The notes under the pieces: model-generated | What the model was told of the DNA's origin: nothing | Database searches by the model: none | The model's input: the letters and a program-made list of their open reading frames with translations, nothing else | Assembly (NCBI GenBank): GCA_030040215.1 | Contig: JASHUD010000053.1 | Location: 1-10,203 of the forward strand | Direction of reading: 5' to 3' | DNA length: 10,203 nucleotides | Source: Methylovirgula sp. | Lineage (GTDB): Bacteria > Pseudomonadota > Alphaproteobacteria > Rhizobiales > Beijerinckiaceae | Shown here: positions 1 to 6,356 of the stretch, one piece after another | Position numbering within the stretch: position 1 is the first letter of the stretch | Layout: every line of letters begins with the position of its first letter | Program-made: the position numbers and the translations under genes

Positions 1-741
1 TGGGCGATGCGTACCGACGCGCTCGGACAATATCTCGTCTGGAAGAAATGGACGCGTTGGCTGCTGGTGACCGGCAAGAACCCCGCCGATCTCGGCTATG
101 CGGCGGCCGTCAAGCGCGCCGCCGCTCGGCTCGGCGCCAAGATCGTTGACGAGCGCTCCTACACCTATGCGGCGGGCTCGCGGCGGACGGACACCGGCCA
201 CCAGCAGGTTCAGCAGCAAATGCCGCTGCTCACGCAGGGCGCCCCCCCTTACGATGTCGTCGTCGTGGCCGACGAGAGCGAAACGTTTGGCGATTATCTG
301 TCGTATCGCACCTGGGATCCGCGGCCGGTCGTTGGAACCCAGGGCCTCTTCGCCGTTGCTTGGGCCAGGCCCTTCGAGGAATATGGCGGGACCCAATTGC
401 AACACCGTTTCGAGCGGGAGGCCGGCCGGGTCATGACGGAGCGCGATTATTCGGCGTGGCTCGCCGTTCATTCTATCGGCGAAACCATCCTACATATCAA
501 CTCTGCAAAGCCTGCGGACGTGCGCGCTTACGTGATGTCCGATCGATTCGGCGTCGACGGCTACAAGGGTGAAGCGATGAGCTTCAGGAGCTGGGATCTG
601 CAATTGCGGCAACCGGTGCTGCTCGTGGATCCGACCGAACTCATCTCGATCTCGCCGCAGGAGGGATTCTTGCATCCGAAATATCTGACCGACTCGCTCG
701 GCTACGACCAGCCCGAGACGAAATGCCGGCTGAACAAATGA
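1..741 (+). CDS. ABC transporter substrate-binding protein, PQQ-catabolism-associated (5' partial)
   Basis: The reading frame is open from base 1, so the start lies upstream and about 246 C-terminal residues are visible. The sequence fits the periplasmic substrate-binding (Leu/Ile/Val-binding-like) family whose genes sit beside PQQ-dependent dehydrogenases (the TIGR03863 type). Seen here: segments WDPRPVVGTQGLFAVAWARP and SPQEGFLHPKYLTDSLGYD near the C-terminus, which I recognise as typical of that family, ending in a Cys-containing tail. The known family role is inferred only: binding a small ligand in the periplasm for an ABC importer or exporter tied to alcohol/methanol oxidation; the ligand is unknown. 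The next gene begins 17 bp after the stop and belongs to the same conserved gene set, which supports the call. No ABC ATPase or permease gene follows, so these may lie upstream of the window. Family call fairly sure; ligand not known. Confidence 0.85.
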   Translation, partial: WAMRTDALGQYLVWKKWTRWLLVTGKNPADLGYAAAVKRAAARLGAKIVDERSYTYAAGSRRTDTGHQQVQQQMPLLTQGAPPYDVVVVADESETFGDYLSYRTWDPRPVVGTQGLFAVAWARPFEEYGGTQLQHRFEREAGRVMTERDYSAWLAVHSIGETILHINSAKPADVRAYVMSDRFGVDGYKGEAMSFRSWDLQLRQPVLLVDPTELISISPQEGFLHPKYLTDSLGYDQPETKCRLNK

Positions 742-758
742 TTCGATAGGGCCAGGTG

Positions 759-1751
759 ATGCACATCACGCGCCGGACTGTTCTGCTTCTAATGTCGGCC
801 TCTCTGGCTCCGCTGCTTACCGGAGTCTCGTTCGGGCAGGCAAAAGATTTCTTGATCTTCGTCACCAACGAAAAGGATGACACCGTTTCCGTCGTCGACG
901 GCATGAGTCTGAAACTGGTGAAAACGATTCCGGTCGGGCATCGGCCGCGTGGCATTATCATTACGCCCGACAAAAAGGACATCGTCGTCTGCCTTGGGGA
1001 TGATGCTCAGCTCGCCGTGATCGATGCCAATGCGCTGAAGGTAACGCGCCTGCTCGATTCGGGACCGGATCCCGAGCTTCTCAACATCTCTCCCGACGGC
1101 AAAATCCTGTACATCGCCAACGAGGACGACAGCGAAGTCACGATCATGGACTACAAGACCGGCAAGGTCTCACAGGAGGTGCCGATCGGCGTCGAGCCGG
1201 AGGGCATGGGCGTGAGTCCCGACGGCGGCATGGTGGTCGCGACGTCGGAATCGACCAGCATGGCGCATTTCATCGATGCCAAGACCTACAAGGTCGTGGC
1301 GAATATTCTGGTCGATTCGCGCCCACGATATGCCGAATTCACCGCCGACGGCTCGCAAGTCTGGGTATCGTCCGAGGTGGGCGGAACGGTCACGGTGATC
1401 GACACCAAGGCTCGCAAGATCGTCAAAATCATCAATTTTGACATCCCCGGCGTGCGCCCCGAATTGATCGGCCCGGTGGGCATCAATTTCACCAGAGACG
1501 GCAAGCACGCCTTTGTCTGCCTCGGCAAGGCGAACCGATTGGGGGTGATCGACACCGCCAGCTACAAGGTGATTGATTATATCCTCGTCGGTCAGCGTCC
1601 CTGGCACGCTACGCTGAGCCCGGACGGTTCGAAACTCTATTCTGCCAACGGCCTCACCAACGACATCACCGTCGTCGACGTAGCCTCGTTGAAAGCGGAA
1701 AAGTCCGTGCCGGTCGGCCGTCTGCCTTGGGGTCTCGTCGTGCGGCCGTAG
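759..1751 (+). CDS. YVTN-family beta-propeller protein, PQQ-catabolism-associated
   Basis: A 330-residue exported beta-propeller protein. The N-terminus has two arginines (residues 5-6) followed by a hydrophobic stretch and a likely cleavage site near GVSFGQA, so it should reach the periplasm by Sec or Tat. The mature part shows seven repeats of about 40 residues, each with a strand pair such as FVTNEKDDTVSVVDG, YIANEDDSEVTIMD, WVSSEVGGTVTVID and YSANGLTNDITVVD, alternating with SPDGK/TPDKK turns; seven blades close a propeller. This matches the TIGR03866-type protein found next to PQQ-dependent dehydrogenases; its molecular role is not established and it is probably a binding scaffold. I chose ATG at 759 because AGGG at 748-751 lies 7 bases upstream; a GTG at 756 in the same frame is possible. 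It lies 17 bp behind the substrate-binding gene and should share its transcript. Confidence 0.88.
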   Translation: MHITRRTVLLLMSASLAPLLTGVSFGQAKDFLIFVTNEKDDTVSVVDGMSLKLVKTIPVGHRPRGIIITPDKKDIVVCLGDDAQLAVIDANALKVTRLLDSGPDPELLNISPDGKILYIANEDDSEVTIMDYKTGKVSQEVPIGVEPEGMGVSPDGGMVVATSESTSMAHFIDAKTYKVVANILVDSRPRYAEFTADGSQVWVSSEVGGTVTVIDTKARKIVKIINFDIPGVRPELIGPVGINFTRDGKHAFVCLGKANRLGVIDTASYKVIDYILVGQRPWHATLSPDGSKLYSANGLTNDITVVDVASLKAEKSVPVGRLPWGLVVRP

Positions 1752-1778
1752 GCAATCAAAGATTTGCGGTAAGTGCTT

Positions 1779-1783
1779 GGGAG
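1779..1783 (+). promoter_or_regulatory. Ribosome binding site of the small exported protein
   Basis: GGGAG lies 8 bases before ATG 1792. It overlaps the alternative TTG at 1777-1779 and so argues for the ATG as the true start. Confidence 0.55.
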
Positions 1784-1791
1784 TATCCGGT

Positions 1792-2160
1792 ATGTTTTAC
1801 GGAATGTTGCCGAAAGTCGCGCCGCTCCTATGTTGCGGCCTCCTCGCGATCTTTAACGCTTCCGGCGCCGCAGCTGCCGCGCAGACGAAGTTTTGGAACA
1901 TTACCGGCGATACGATCGTGAAGTTCGAGCTGGCGCCGGCGGGAACCACAACGTGGGGTCCGGATCAATGTAAAAACGACGAGGATCATTCGGTCGACGA
2001 CGATGAGCGCCTGGTGATCAAGGATGTGCCAACAGGTTCCTATGACGCGCGGATAACGTTTCAGGGCGGCCGGGTCTGTTTCGTCAAGGCGCTCAAGGTT
2101 GAAGACGGCAAGATTTTCTCCGTCGAGCACAACCAGCTGAAGGATTGCAGCACGCCGTAA
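1792..2160 (+). CDS. Small exported protein of unknown function
   Basis: A 122-residue protein with a clear signal peptide: a hydrophobic core at residues 10-30 ending in an alanine run, with cleavage likely just before QTKFW. The mature part of about 92 residues has three cysteines (60, 96, 119), a segment LAPAGTTTWGPDQC, and an acidic patch at residues 61-72 (NDEDHSVDDDER). I have an impression that short alphaproteobacterial exported proteins share the WG-x-x-Q...DDDERL pattern, but I cannot name a family or function. An earlier in-frame TTG at 1777 exists; I prefer ATG 1792 because GGGAG at 1779-1783 sits 8 bases upstream. It follows the beta-propeller gene by 40 bp on the same strand, so it may be part of the PQQ-associated operon. 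Coding use resembles its neighbours. Confidence 0.75.
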   Translation: MFYGMLPKVAPLLCCGLLAIFNASGAAAAAQTKFWNITGDTIVKFELAPAGTTTWGPDQCKNDEDHSVDDDERLVIKDVPTGSYDARITFQGGRVCFVKALKVEDGKIFSVEHNQLKDCSTP

Positions 2161-2187
2161 TAACAAAAGGCGGCGGTGGCCAGGGAC

Positions 2188-2215
2188 GGCGCGCGGCGCT
2201 AGATTGCGCTGCGCC
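2188..2215. other. GC-rich imperfect inverted repeat between the exported-protein gene and folP
   Basis: GGCGC at 2188-2192 pairs with GCGCC at 2211-2215, and GCGC at 2196-2199 pairs with GCGC at 2206-2209, leaving a TAGATT loop and a small asymmetric bulge. It lies 28 bp after the stop of the exported-protein gene and about 54 bp before folP. It has no T-run, so it is not a standard intrinsic terminator; it could slow or end transcription between the PQQ-associated genes and the folate genes. I see no convincing promoter in the rest of the 108 bp gap (2161-2268). Confidence 0.3.
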
Positions 2216-2268
2216 CCGCCGGTCGCATTGCGAAACCGGCGCGCGCTTTGCTCGAGCACCTTGGGCCT

Positions 2269-3087
2269 ATGCAGCAAAAACGCGATCAATTGCTTGCCTT
2301 GATCGGCACGCGATCGGTGATCATGGGAATTCTGAATGTCACGCCGGATTCGTTTTCCGACGGCGGCAAGTTCCAAACGCGCGAGGCGGCCTTGGCGCAG
2401 GCGCGCAAACTCGCCTCCGAGGGCGCCGATATCATCGACGTCGGCGCCGAATCGACGCGTCCCGGCCATGTCCCCGTGGCGCAAGAGGTCGAGCTTGCGA
2501 GGCTCGATCCTTTGCTCGCCGATGTCGTTGGCGCGACCGACAAGCCCGTATCGATCGACACGTACAAGGCCGCCGTCGCGCGGCGCGCATTGGAGCGGGG
2601 GGCGGTCGTCGTCAACGACGTCTGGGGCCTGCAGCGGGATCCGGCGATGGCCGATACGGTGGCCGAAGCCCAAGCGATCATCGTCGTCATGCACAATCGC
2701 GACGACGTCGATCCCCAACTCGACATCATCGCCGATATGCATCGCTTCTATGATCGCTCTTTGGCGTTGGCGGATCGCGCCGGCATTCCGCGCCGTCACA
2801 TCATCCTCGATCCCGGCATCGGCTTCGGCAAGACCAAGGAGCAGAATCTTGCCGCCTTGCGCGGTATCGACGGTTTCACCGCATTTTATGGGCTGCCGGT
2901 GCTCGTCGGCGTCTCGCGCAAATCGCTGTTCGGCCCGATCCTTGGCGCCGGCGTGGACGGCCGGCTCATCGGCACGCTTGCGGCAAATCTCGTAGCGGCG
3001 GTACATGGCGCCTCGATTTTCCGCGTCCACGATGCGGCCGAGCACGTCGCCGCCTTCAAGGTTTACGATGCCATCGAACACGCCTGA
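2269..3087 (+). CDS. folP: Dihydropteroate synthase
   Basis: Condenses 6-hydroxymethyl-7,8-dihydropterin pyrophosphate with p-aminobenzoate to give 7,8-dihydropteroate in cytosolic folate synthesis; the family is the target of sulfonamides. The 272-residue length is normal. Visible motifs in order: MGILNVTPDSFSDGG (residues 19-33, Asn23), GAESTRPG (59-66), SIDT (95-98, Asp97), ND at 116-117, ILDPGIGFGK (179-188), GVSRKSLFG (214-222, Lys218) and FRVHD (251-255). All expected TIM-barrel active-site positions are present. I chose ATG 2269; an in-frame TTG at 2248 would add seven residues, and neither has a strong Shine-Dalgarno sequence. It overlaps folK by 20 bp, so the two are almost certainly co-transcribed. 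Confidence 0.96.
   Translation: MQQKRDQLLALIGTRSVIMGILNVTPDSFSDGGKFQTREAALAQARKLASEGADIIDVGAESTRPGHVPVAQEVELARLDPLLADVVGATDKPVSIDTYKAAVARRALERGAVVVNDVWGLQRDPAMADTVAEAQAIIVVMHNRDDVDPQLDIIADMHRFYDRSLALADRAGIPRRHIILDPGIGFGKTKEQNLAALRGIDGFTAFYGLPVLVGVSRKSLFGPILGAGVDGRLIGTLAANLVAAVHGASIFRVHDAAEHVAAFKVYDAIEHA
3058..3061 (+). promoter_or_regulatory. Ribosome binding site supporting the upstream folK start
   Basis: AAGG inside the 3' end of folP lies 6 bases before ATG 3068. The other candidate folK start, ATG 3098, has no recognisable Shine-Dalgarno sequence, so this site favours a start that overlaps folP. Confidence 0.45.
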
Positions 3088-3595
3088 TCCCGGCGGCATG
3101 GGCGGCCGCGACGCGATCGAGGTGGGCTTGGGGCTCGGCAGCAACATCGGCGACGGGCCGGGCAATATCGCCGCGGCGTTGCGGTTGCTCGGAGAAAGCG
3201 GTGAAATCGAAGTTACCGCCGTCTCCGCGATCTATAAGACGGCGCCTTGGGGTTATCTCGACCAGCCGCCGTTTGCCAATGCTTGCGCCTTGGCGCTGAC
3301 CCGGCTCGATCCCGCCCAGCTCCTCGCCGCGCTCAAAAAAATCGAGGCCGACATGGGGCGCCGGAAGACTGTCCGCTGGGGACCGCGGTTGATCGACATC
3401 GACATCCTGTTTTATGGCGATGTGTCGCTTTCGACGCCGGAACTGAACCTGCCGCACAAGGAACTCTTCAACCGCGCCTTCGTTCTCGTCCCGCTGGCCG
3501 AGATTGCGCCGCATTTGCGGCTCAGCGGCCGCTCGGTGGCCGATGCCGCCGCGAAACTCAAGGACGCGGGAATTGAGACGTGGGCAAGCGATTGA
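3068..3595 (+). CDS. folK: 6-hydroxymethyl-7,8-dihydropterin pyrophosphokinase (HPPK)
   Basis: Transfers pyrophosphate from ATP to 6-hydroxymethyl-7,8-dihydropterin, making the substrate of FolP. With start ATG 3068 the protein is 175 residues. Motifs: GLGLGSNIGDG (20-30), the aromatic/Pro segment TAPWGYLDQPPFANAC (58-73), and the HPPK signature RWGPRLIDIDILFYG (103-117) with the Mg-binding Asp110 and Asp112, then LNLPHKELFNRAFVLVPLAE (126-145). An alternative ATG at 3098 would give 165 residues, closer to the usual length, but it lacks a ribosome site. The 20 bp overlap with folP suggests translational coupling. folB, the aldolase acting one step earlier and often encoded between these two, is not here. 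Confidence 0.95.
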   Translation: MPSNTPDPGGMGGRDAIEVGLGLGSNIGDGPGNIAAALRLLGESGEIEVTAVSAIYKTAPWGYLDQPPFANACALALTRLDPAQLLAALKKIEADMGRRKTVRWGPRLIDIDILFYGDVSLSTPELNLPHKELFNRAFVLVPLAEIAPHLRLSGRSVADAAAKLKDAGIETWASD

Positions 3596-3632
3596 AAGTC
3601 GTCCGCTTGCCTAAAGCGCAACGAGGGCTGAC

Positions 3633-4298
3633 ATGGGGCGGATGATTCAACTGACGGCCAAAGACGGCGCAAAGATCGGCGCTTATGAAGCCGCGCCGGA
3701 CGGCAATACGCGCGGCGGCCTCGTCGTTCTCCAAGAGATCTTCGGCGTCAACCATCATGTCCGCGACGTAGCCGACGATTTTGCCGCCGCCGGGTATCAC
3801 GTCGTCGCGCCGGCGCTCTTCGATCGCATCGCGCCCGGCACCGAGCTTGGCTACGATGCCGCGGATATCCAGAAGGGAATCGCGATCCGCGCCAAAACCA
3901 GCCTTGGCGATACGCTCGCCGACATCGAAGCGGCGGTCCAATCCGCAGGGCAGGCCGGCAGGGTCGGCGTCGTCGGCTATTGCTGGGGCGGCACGCTCGC
4001 CTACGCGGCGGCGGCGCATATCGACGGGCTCGGCGCGGCGGTCGGCTATTATGGATCGGGCATTGCCAACATGCTCGCCGGCCAGCTTCTTTGTCCGGTG
4101 CTTTTGCATTTCGGCGATCGTGACAAGAGCATCCCCTTAGCCGACGTCGAAAAGATCCGCCGCGCGCATCCCGATATTACGATCCACATCTATCCCGCCG
4201 AACACGGGTTCAACTGCACGGCGCGGCCCAGCTACAATCCGGCCGCGGCAGATTTGGCGCGCCAGCGCACGCTCGATTTTCTCGCCGAGCAACTCTGA
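3633..4298 (+). CDS. Dienelactone hydrolase family protein
   Basis: A 221-residue cytosolic alpha/beta hydrolase. The catalytic triad of the family is visible: Cys117 in GYCWGG (115-120), Asp164 in FGDRDKSIP (160-168) and His191 in EHGFN (190-194), with the conserved Glu35 in QEIFGVN (34-40) that primes the cysteine in characterised enzymes. Classical members open dienelactone rings in chlorocatechol breakdown. No catechol-pathway gene is present here, so the substrate is unknown and a general esterase/lactonase role is as likely. I chose ATG 3633 because AGGG at 3624-3627 precedes it by 5 bases; ATG 3642 is also in frame. It lies 37 bp after folK and may be read through from the folate genes. 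Its stop is 6 bp from that of the convergent nadD. Confidence 0.9.
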   Translation: MGRMIQLTAKDGAKIGAYEAAPDGNTRGGLVVLQEIFGVNHHVRDVADDFAAAGYHVVAPALFDRIAPGTELGYDAADIQKGIAIRAKTSLGDTLADIEAAVQSAGQAGRVGVVGYCWGGTLAYAAAAHIDGLGAAVGYYGSGIANMLAGQLLCPVLLHFGDRDKSIPLADVEKIRRAHPDITIHIYPAEHGFNCTARPSYNPAAADLARQRTLDFLAEQL

Positions 4299-4304
4299 CG
4301 CCGG

Positions 4305-4919
4305 TCACGGCCTCGGAGATCGCAAGGCCGTCGACGACAGCGTCGAACGCGGCCCGTAGAGAAACAGGATTGCCGGCGGCTTCTGCAGCGCAAAGACACG
4401 GGCTTGGCTCGCGTCGCGCCGATAGGGCGCGAGCACTGTGGCGCCCGGCGCGTGCGTGGCGGCAAGCGTCGATCCGGGCCGGTCGACGACGACGATCGGG
4501 ACGGCGGCGGCGATCTCCTGCCAACGCTGCCAACGATGAAAGTTTGCGAGATTGTCGGCTCCCATGATCCAGACGAAGCGGACGCCCGGGCAGCGGCCCT
4601 TCAGGTAGCGGATCGTCTGGTAGGTGTAGCGCGCGCCAATCTCCGCCTCGATCCCGGTCACCTCGATGCGTGGATGCTGGGCAAGCGCATGTGCAGCCGC
4701 CATCCGCTTCGGAAACGGAGCGAGATCGCGCGCATCCTTCAAAGGATTGGCGGGGCTCACCAGCCACCATACGGCGTCGAGCCCGAGCCGATGCAGGGCG
4801 ATCAGGCTCGCGGCGCGGTGCCCCTCGTGCGGCGGATTGAAACTGCCGCCGAAGAGGCCGATCTTCAGCCCCGGCGCGTGCGGTGGAAGGGCGGGCCGGG
4901 CGCGCAAGCGTCTAGCCAT
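4305..4919 (-). CDS. nadD: Nicotinate-nucleotide adenylyltransferase
   Basis: Joins nicotinate mononucleotide and ATP to give deamido-NAD+ and pyrophosphate in cytosolic NAD synthesis. The 204-residue protein shows the nucleotidyltransferase motif GGSFNPPHEGH (24-34, with the HxGH-type His31 and His34), WWLVSPANPLK (51-61), WIMGADNLANFHRW (117-130) and the C-terminal SSTALR (195-200), the counterpart of the ISSTxIR motif. The start at 4919 lacks a clear ribosome site, but the LPPHAPG leader before the first beta strand looks normal for alphaproteobacterial NadD. It starts 15 bp after the proA stop, so it is probably translated from the proA message. In many relatives rsfS follows; here the hydrolase gene faces it instead. 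Confidence 0.95.
   Translation of the reverse strand: MARRLRARPALPPHAPGLKIGLFGGSFNPPHEGHRAASLIALHRLGLDAVWWLVSPANPLKDARDLAPFPKRMAAAHALAQHPRIEVTGIEAEIGARYTYQTIRYLKGRCPGVRFVWIMGADNLANFHRWQRWQEIAAAVPIVVVDRPGSTLAATHAPGATVLAPYRRDASQARVFALQKPPAILFLYGPRSTLSSTALRSPRP
4307..4331. other. Inverted repeat at the convergent end of the hydrolase gene and nadD
   Basis: ACGGCCT (4307-4313) and AGGCCGT (4325-4331) form a perfect 7 bp stem around an 11-base loop. It overlaps the nadD stop and last codons and lies 8 bp after the hydrolase stop. No T-run follows on either strand, so a standard intrinsic terminator is not shown, but its place between two converging genes suits a two-way transcription stop. Confidence 0.35.
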
Positions 4920-4934
4920 GCCGGCGGGCGCGTT

Positions 4935-6239
4935 TCACGGCCTGATCTGACCCGTCCCGCGAACGCGATATTTGAACGAAGTGAGCTGATCGAGTCCCAC
5001 GGGCCCGCGCGCGTGCATGCGCCCCGTGGCGATCCCGATTTCGCCGCCGAAACCGAATTCGCCGCCGTCGGCGAACTGCGTCGAGGCGTTGTGCAGGACG
5101 ATCGCCGAGTCGATCTCGCGCAGAAAGCGTTCCGCCGCTTCGCTGTTCTCGGTTACGATGCAGTCGGTGTGATGCGAGCCGTAGGTTTCGATATGGGTGA
5201 TCGCAGCGTCGAGCCCGTCGACGATGCGCACCGAAATGATCGCATCGAGATATTCGCGCGTCCAGTCCTCTTCCGTCGCCGGCGTGACGCGCGGATCGAC
5301 GTGTCGCGTCGCTTCGTCGCCGCGCACCGCGCAGCCGGCGTCGAGCAGCATTTTGACGAGCGGGGCGAGATGCGCCGGCGCGCCGGCGCGATCGACGAGC
5401 AGCGTTTCGGCGGCGCCGCAGATGCCGGGCCGGCGCAGCTTGGAGTTGCGCACGATCGTCATCGCCTTGGAAAGATCGGCGGCGCGGTCGACGTAGACGT
5501 GTACGATGCCTTCGAGATGCGCAAAGACCGGTACGCGCGCCTCGGTCTCGACGCGTGCCACGAGGCTGCGGCCGCCGCGCGGCACGATCACGTCGAGGTT
5601 GCCGGAAAGCCCGGCGAGCATGTCGCCGACCGCGGCACGGTCTCTGACCGGAACGAGCGTGATGGCCGCCTCGGGCAGGCCGGCGGCAACGAGGCCCGCG
5701 ACGAGACATTCATGAATGCGCGCGACGGAATGAAAGCTCTCCGAGCCGCCGCGCAGAATCACCGCATTGCCGGACTTGAGGCAAAGCGCGCCGGCGTCCG
5801 CCGCGACCGCGGGGCGGCTCTCGAAGATGACGCCGATGACGCCGAGCGGGGTTGCGACCCGGTCGATAATGAGCCCGTTGGGGCGTGAGAAGCGTGCCAG
5901 AATCCGGCCGACCGGGTCGGGCAGGGCGGCGATCTCTTCGAGGCCTCTGGCCATGCCTTCGACATGCGGTGCGTCGAGCTTGAGCCGGTCGAGATAGGCG
6001 GCACTCGTTCCGCTCGAGCGCGCTTCGTCCATGTCCCTGGCGTTGGCCACGAGGATCTCGTCGGCGCGCACGCGGATGTTTTTGGCGGCAACCTTAAGCG
6101 CTTGGTTCTTCGTATCCGTCGCGGCGAGCGCCAGTACGCGGGACGCGCTGCGGGCGGCGGCGCCGAGCGCGGTCATCAGAGCGTGAATGCTCTCCGGCGC
6201 ATCGCCGCGGACGAGCTTGAGATCGGGTTCCTGTTTCAT
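4935..6239 (-). CDS. proA: Gamma-glutamyl phosphate reductase
   Basis: Reduces L-glutamate 5-phosphate with NADPH to glutamate 5-semialdehyde, the second step of proline synthesis. The 434-residue length is slightly above the E. coli enzyme because of a short N-terminal extension. Seen: RVATPLGVIGVIFESRP (127-143), a nucleotide-binding region around LKSGNAVILRGGSES (154-168), the catalytic Cys274 in RRPGICGAAETLLVD (269-283), and the family signature HNASTQFADGGEFGFGGEIG (383-402). I chose ATG 6239 because GGGAAGG lies a few bases upstream; an in-frame GTG at 6290 would add 17 residues with no homologous look. proB, its partner kinase and often its upstream neighbour, is not present here. nadD follows 15 bp later. 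Confidence 0.96.
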   Translation of the reverse strand: MKQEPDLKLVRGDAPESIHALMTALGAAARSASRVLALAATDTKNQALKVAAKNIRVRADEILVANARDMDEARSSGTSAAYLDRLKLDAPHVEGMARGLEEIAALPDPVGRILARFSRPNGLIIDRVATPLGVIGVIFESRPAVAADAGALCLKSGNAVILRGGSESFHSVARIHECLVAGLVAAGLPEAAITLVPVRDRAAVGDMLAGLSGNLDVIVPRGGRSLVARVETEARVPVFAHLEGIVHVYVDRAADLSKAMTIVRNSKLRRPGICGAAETLLVDRAGAPAHLAPLVKMLLDAGCAVRGDEATRHVDPRVTPATEEDWTREYLDAIISVRIVDGLDAAITHIETYGSHHTDCIVTENSEAAERFLREIDSAIVLHNASTQFADGGEFGFGGEIGIATGRMHARGPVGLDQLTSFKYRVRGTGQIRP

Positions 6240-6356
6240 TCGGCCTTCCCGGCCCAGAACGCGCCGGGTCCTCCCTGGCCATTTCGGCACAAAAGAGTTG
6301 ACTCCAAACTGCAGCCATTTGACCTACATTGCTTTTAGGCCCTTGGGAAGAACTTC
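6240..6356. promoter_or_regulatory. Divergent intergenic region of proA and the M48 protease, with a weak promoter candidate
   Basis: This 117 bp gap must hold the start signals of both flanking genes. Toward the protease, TTGACT at 6298-6303 matches a -35 box well; the only reasonable -10, TACATT at 6325-6330, is 21 bases away, longer than the ideal 17, so the promoter call is tentative. GGGAAG at 6345-6350 is a good ribosome site for the protease start, 6 bases ahead of ATG. I see no clear promoter for proA on the other strand. Confidence 0.35.

Noticed and set aside
2161..2268. Promoter or riboswitch ahead of folP
   Set aside because: I found no paired -35/-10 boxes and no known riboswitch pattern; only an imperfect GC-rich hairpin is visible.
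1828..3165. Long minus-strand open frame (445 codons) opposite the exported-protein gene and folP
   Set aside because: It is antisense to well-recognised genes, its composition is rich in Arg/Asp/Gly/Ala as expected from GC-rich shadow frames, and it shows no domain.
4404..5888. Long plus-strand open frame (494 codons) opposite nadD and proA
   Set aside because: It covers proA and nadD on the other strand, both with complete motifs; the translated product is low-complexity Arg/Asp-rich and resembles nothing.
6237..6290. GTG at 6290 as the proA start
   Set aside because: The added 17 residues are Arg/Gly-rich and unlike ProA, and a good ribosome site precedes ATG 6239.
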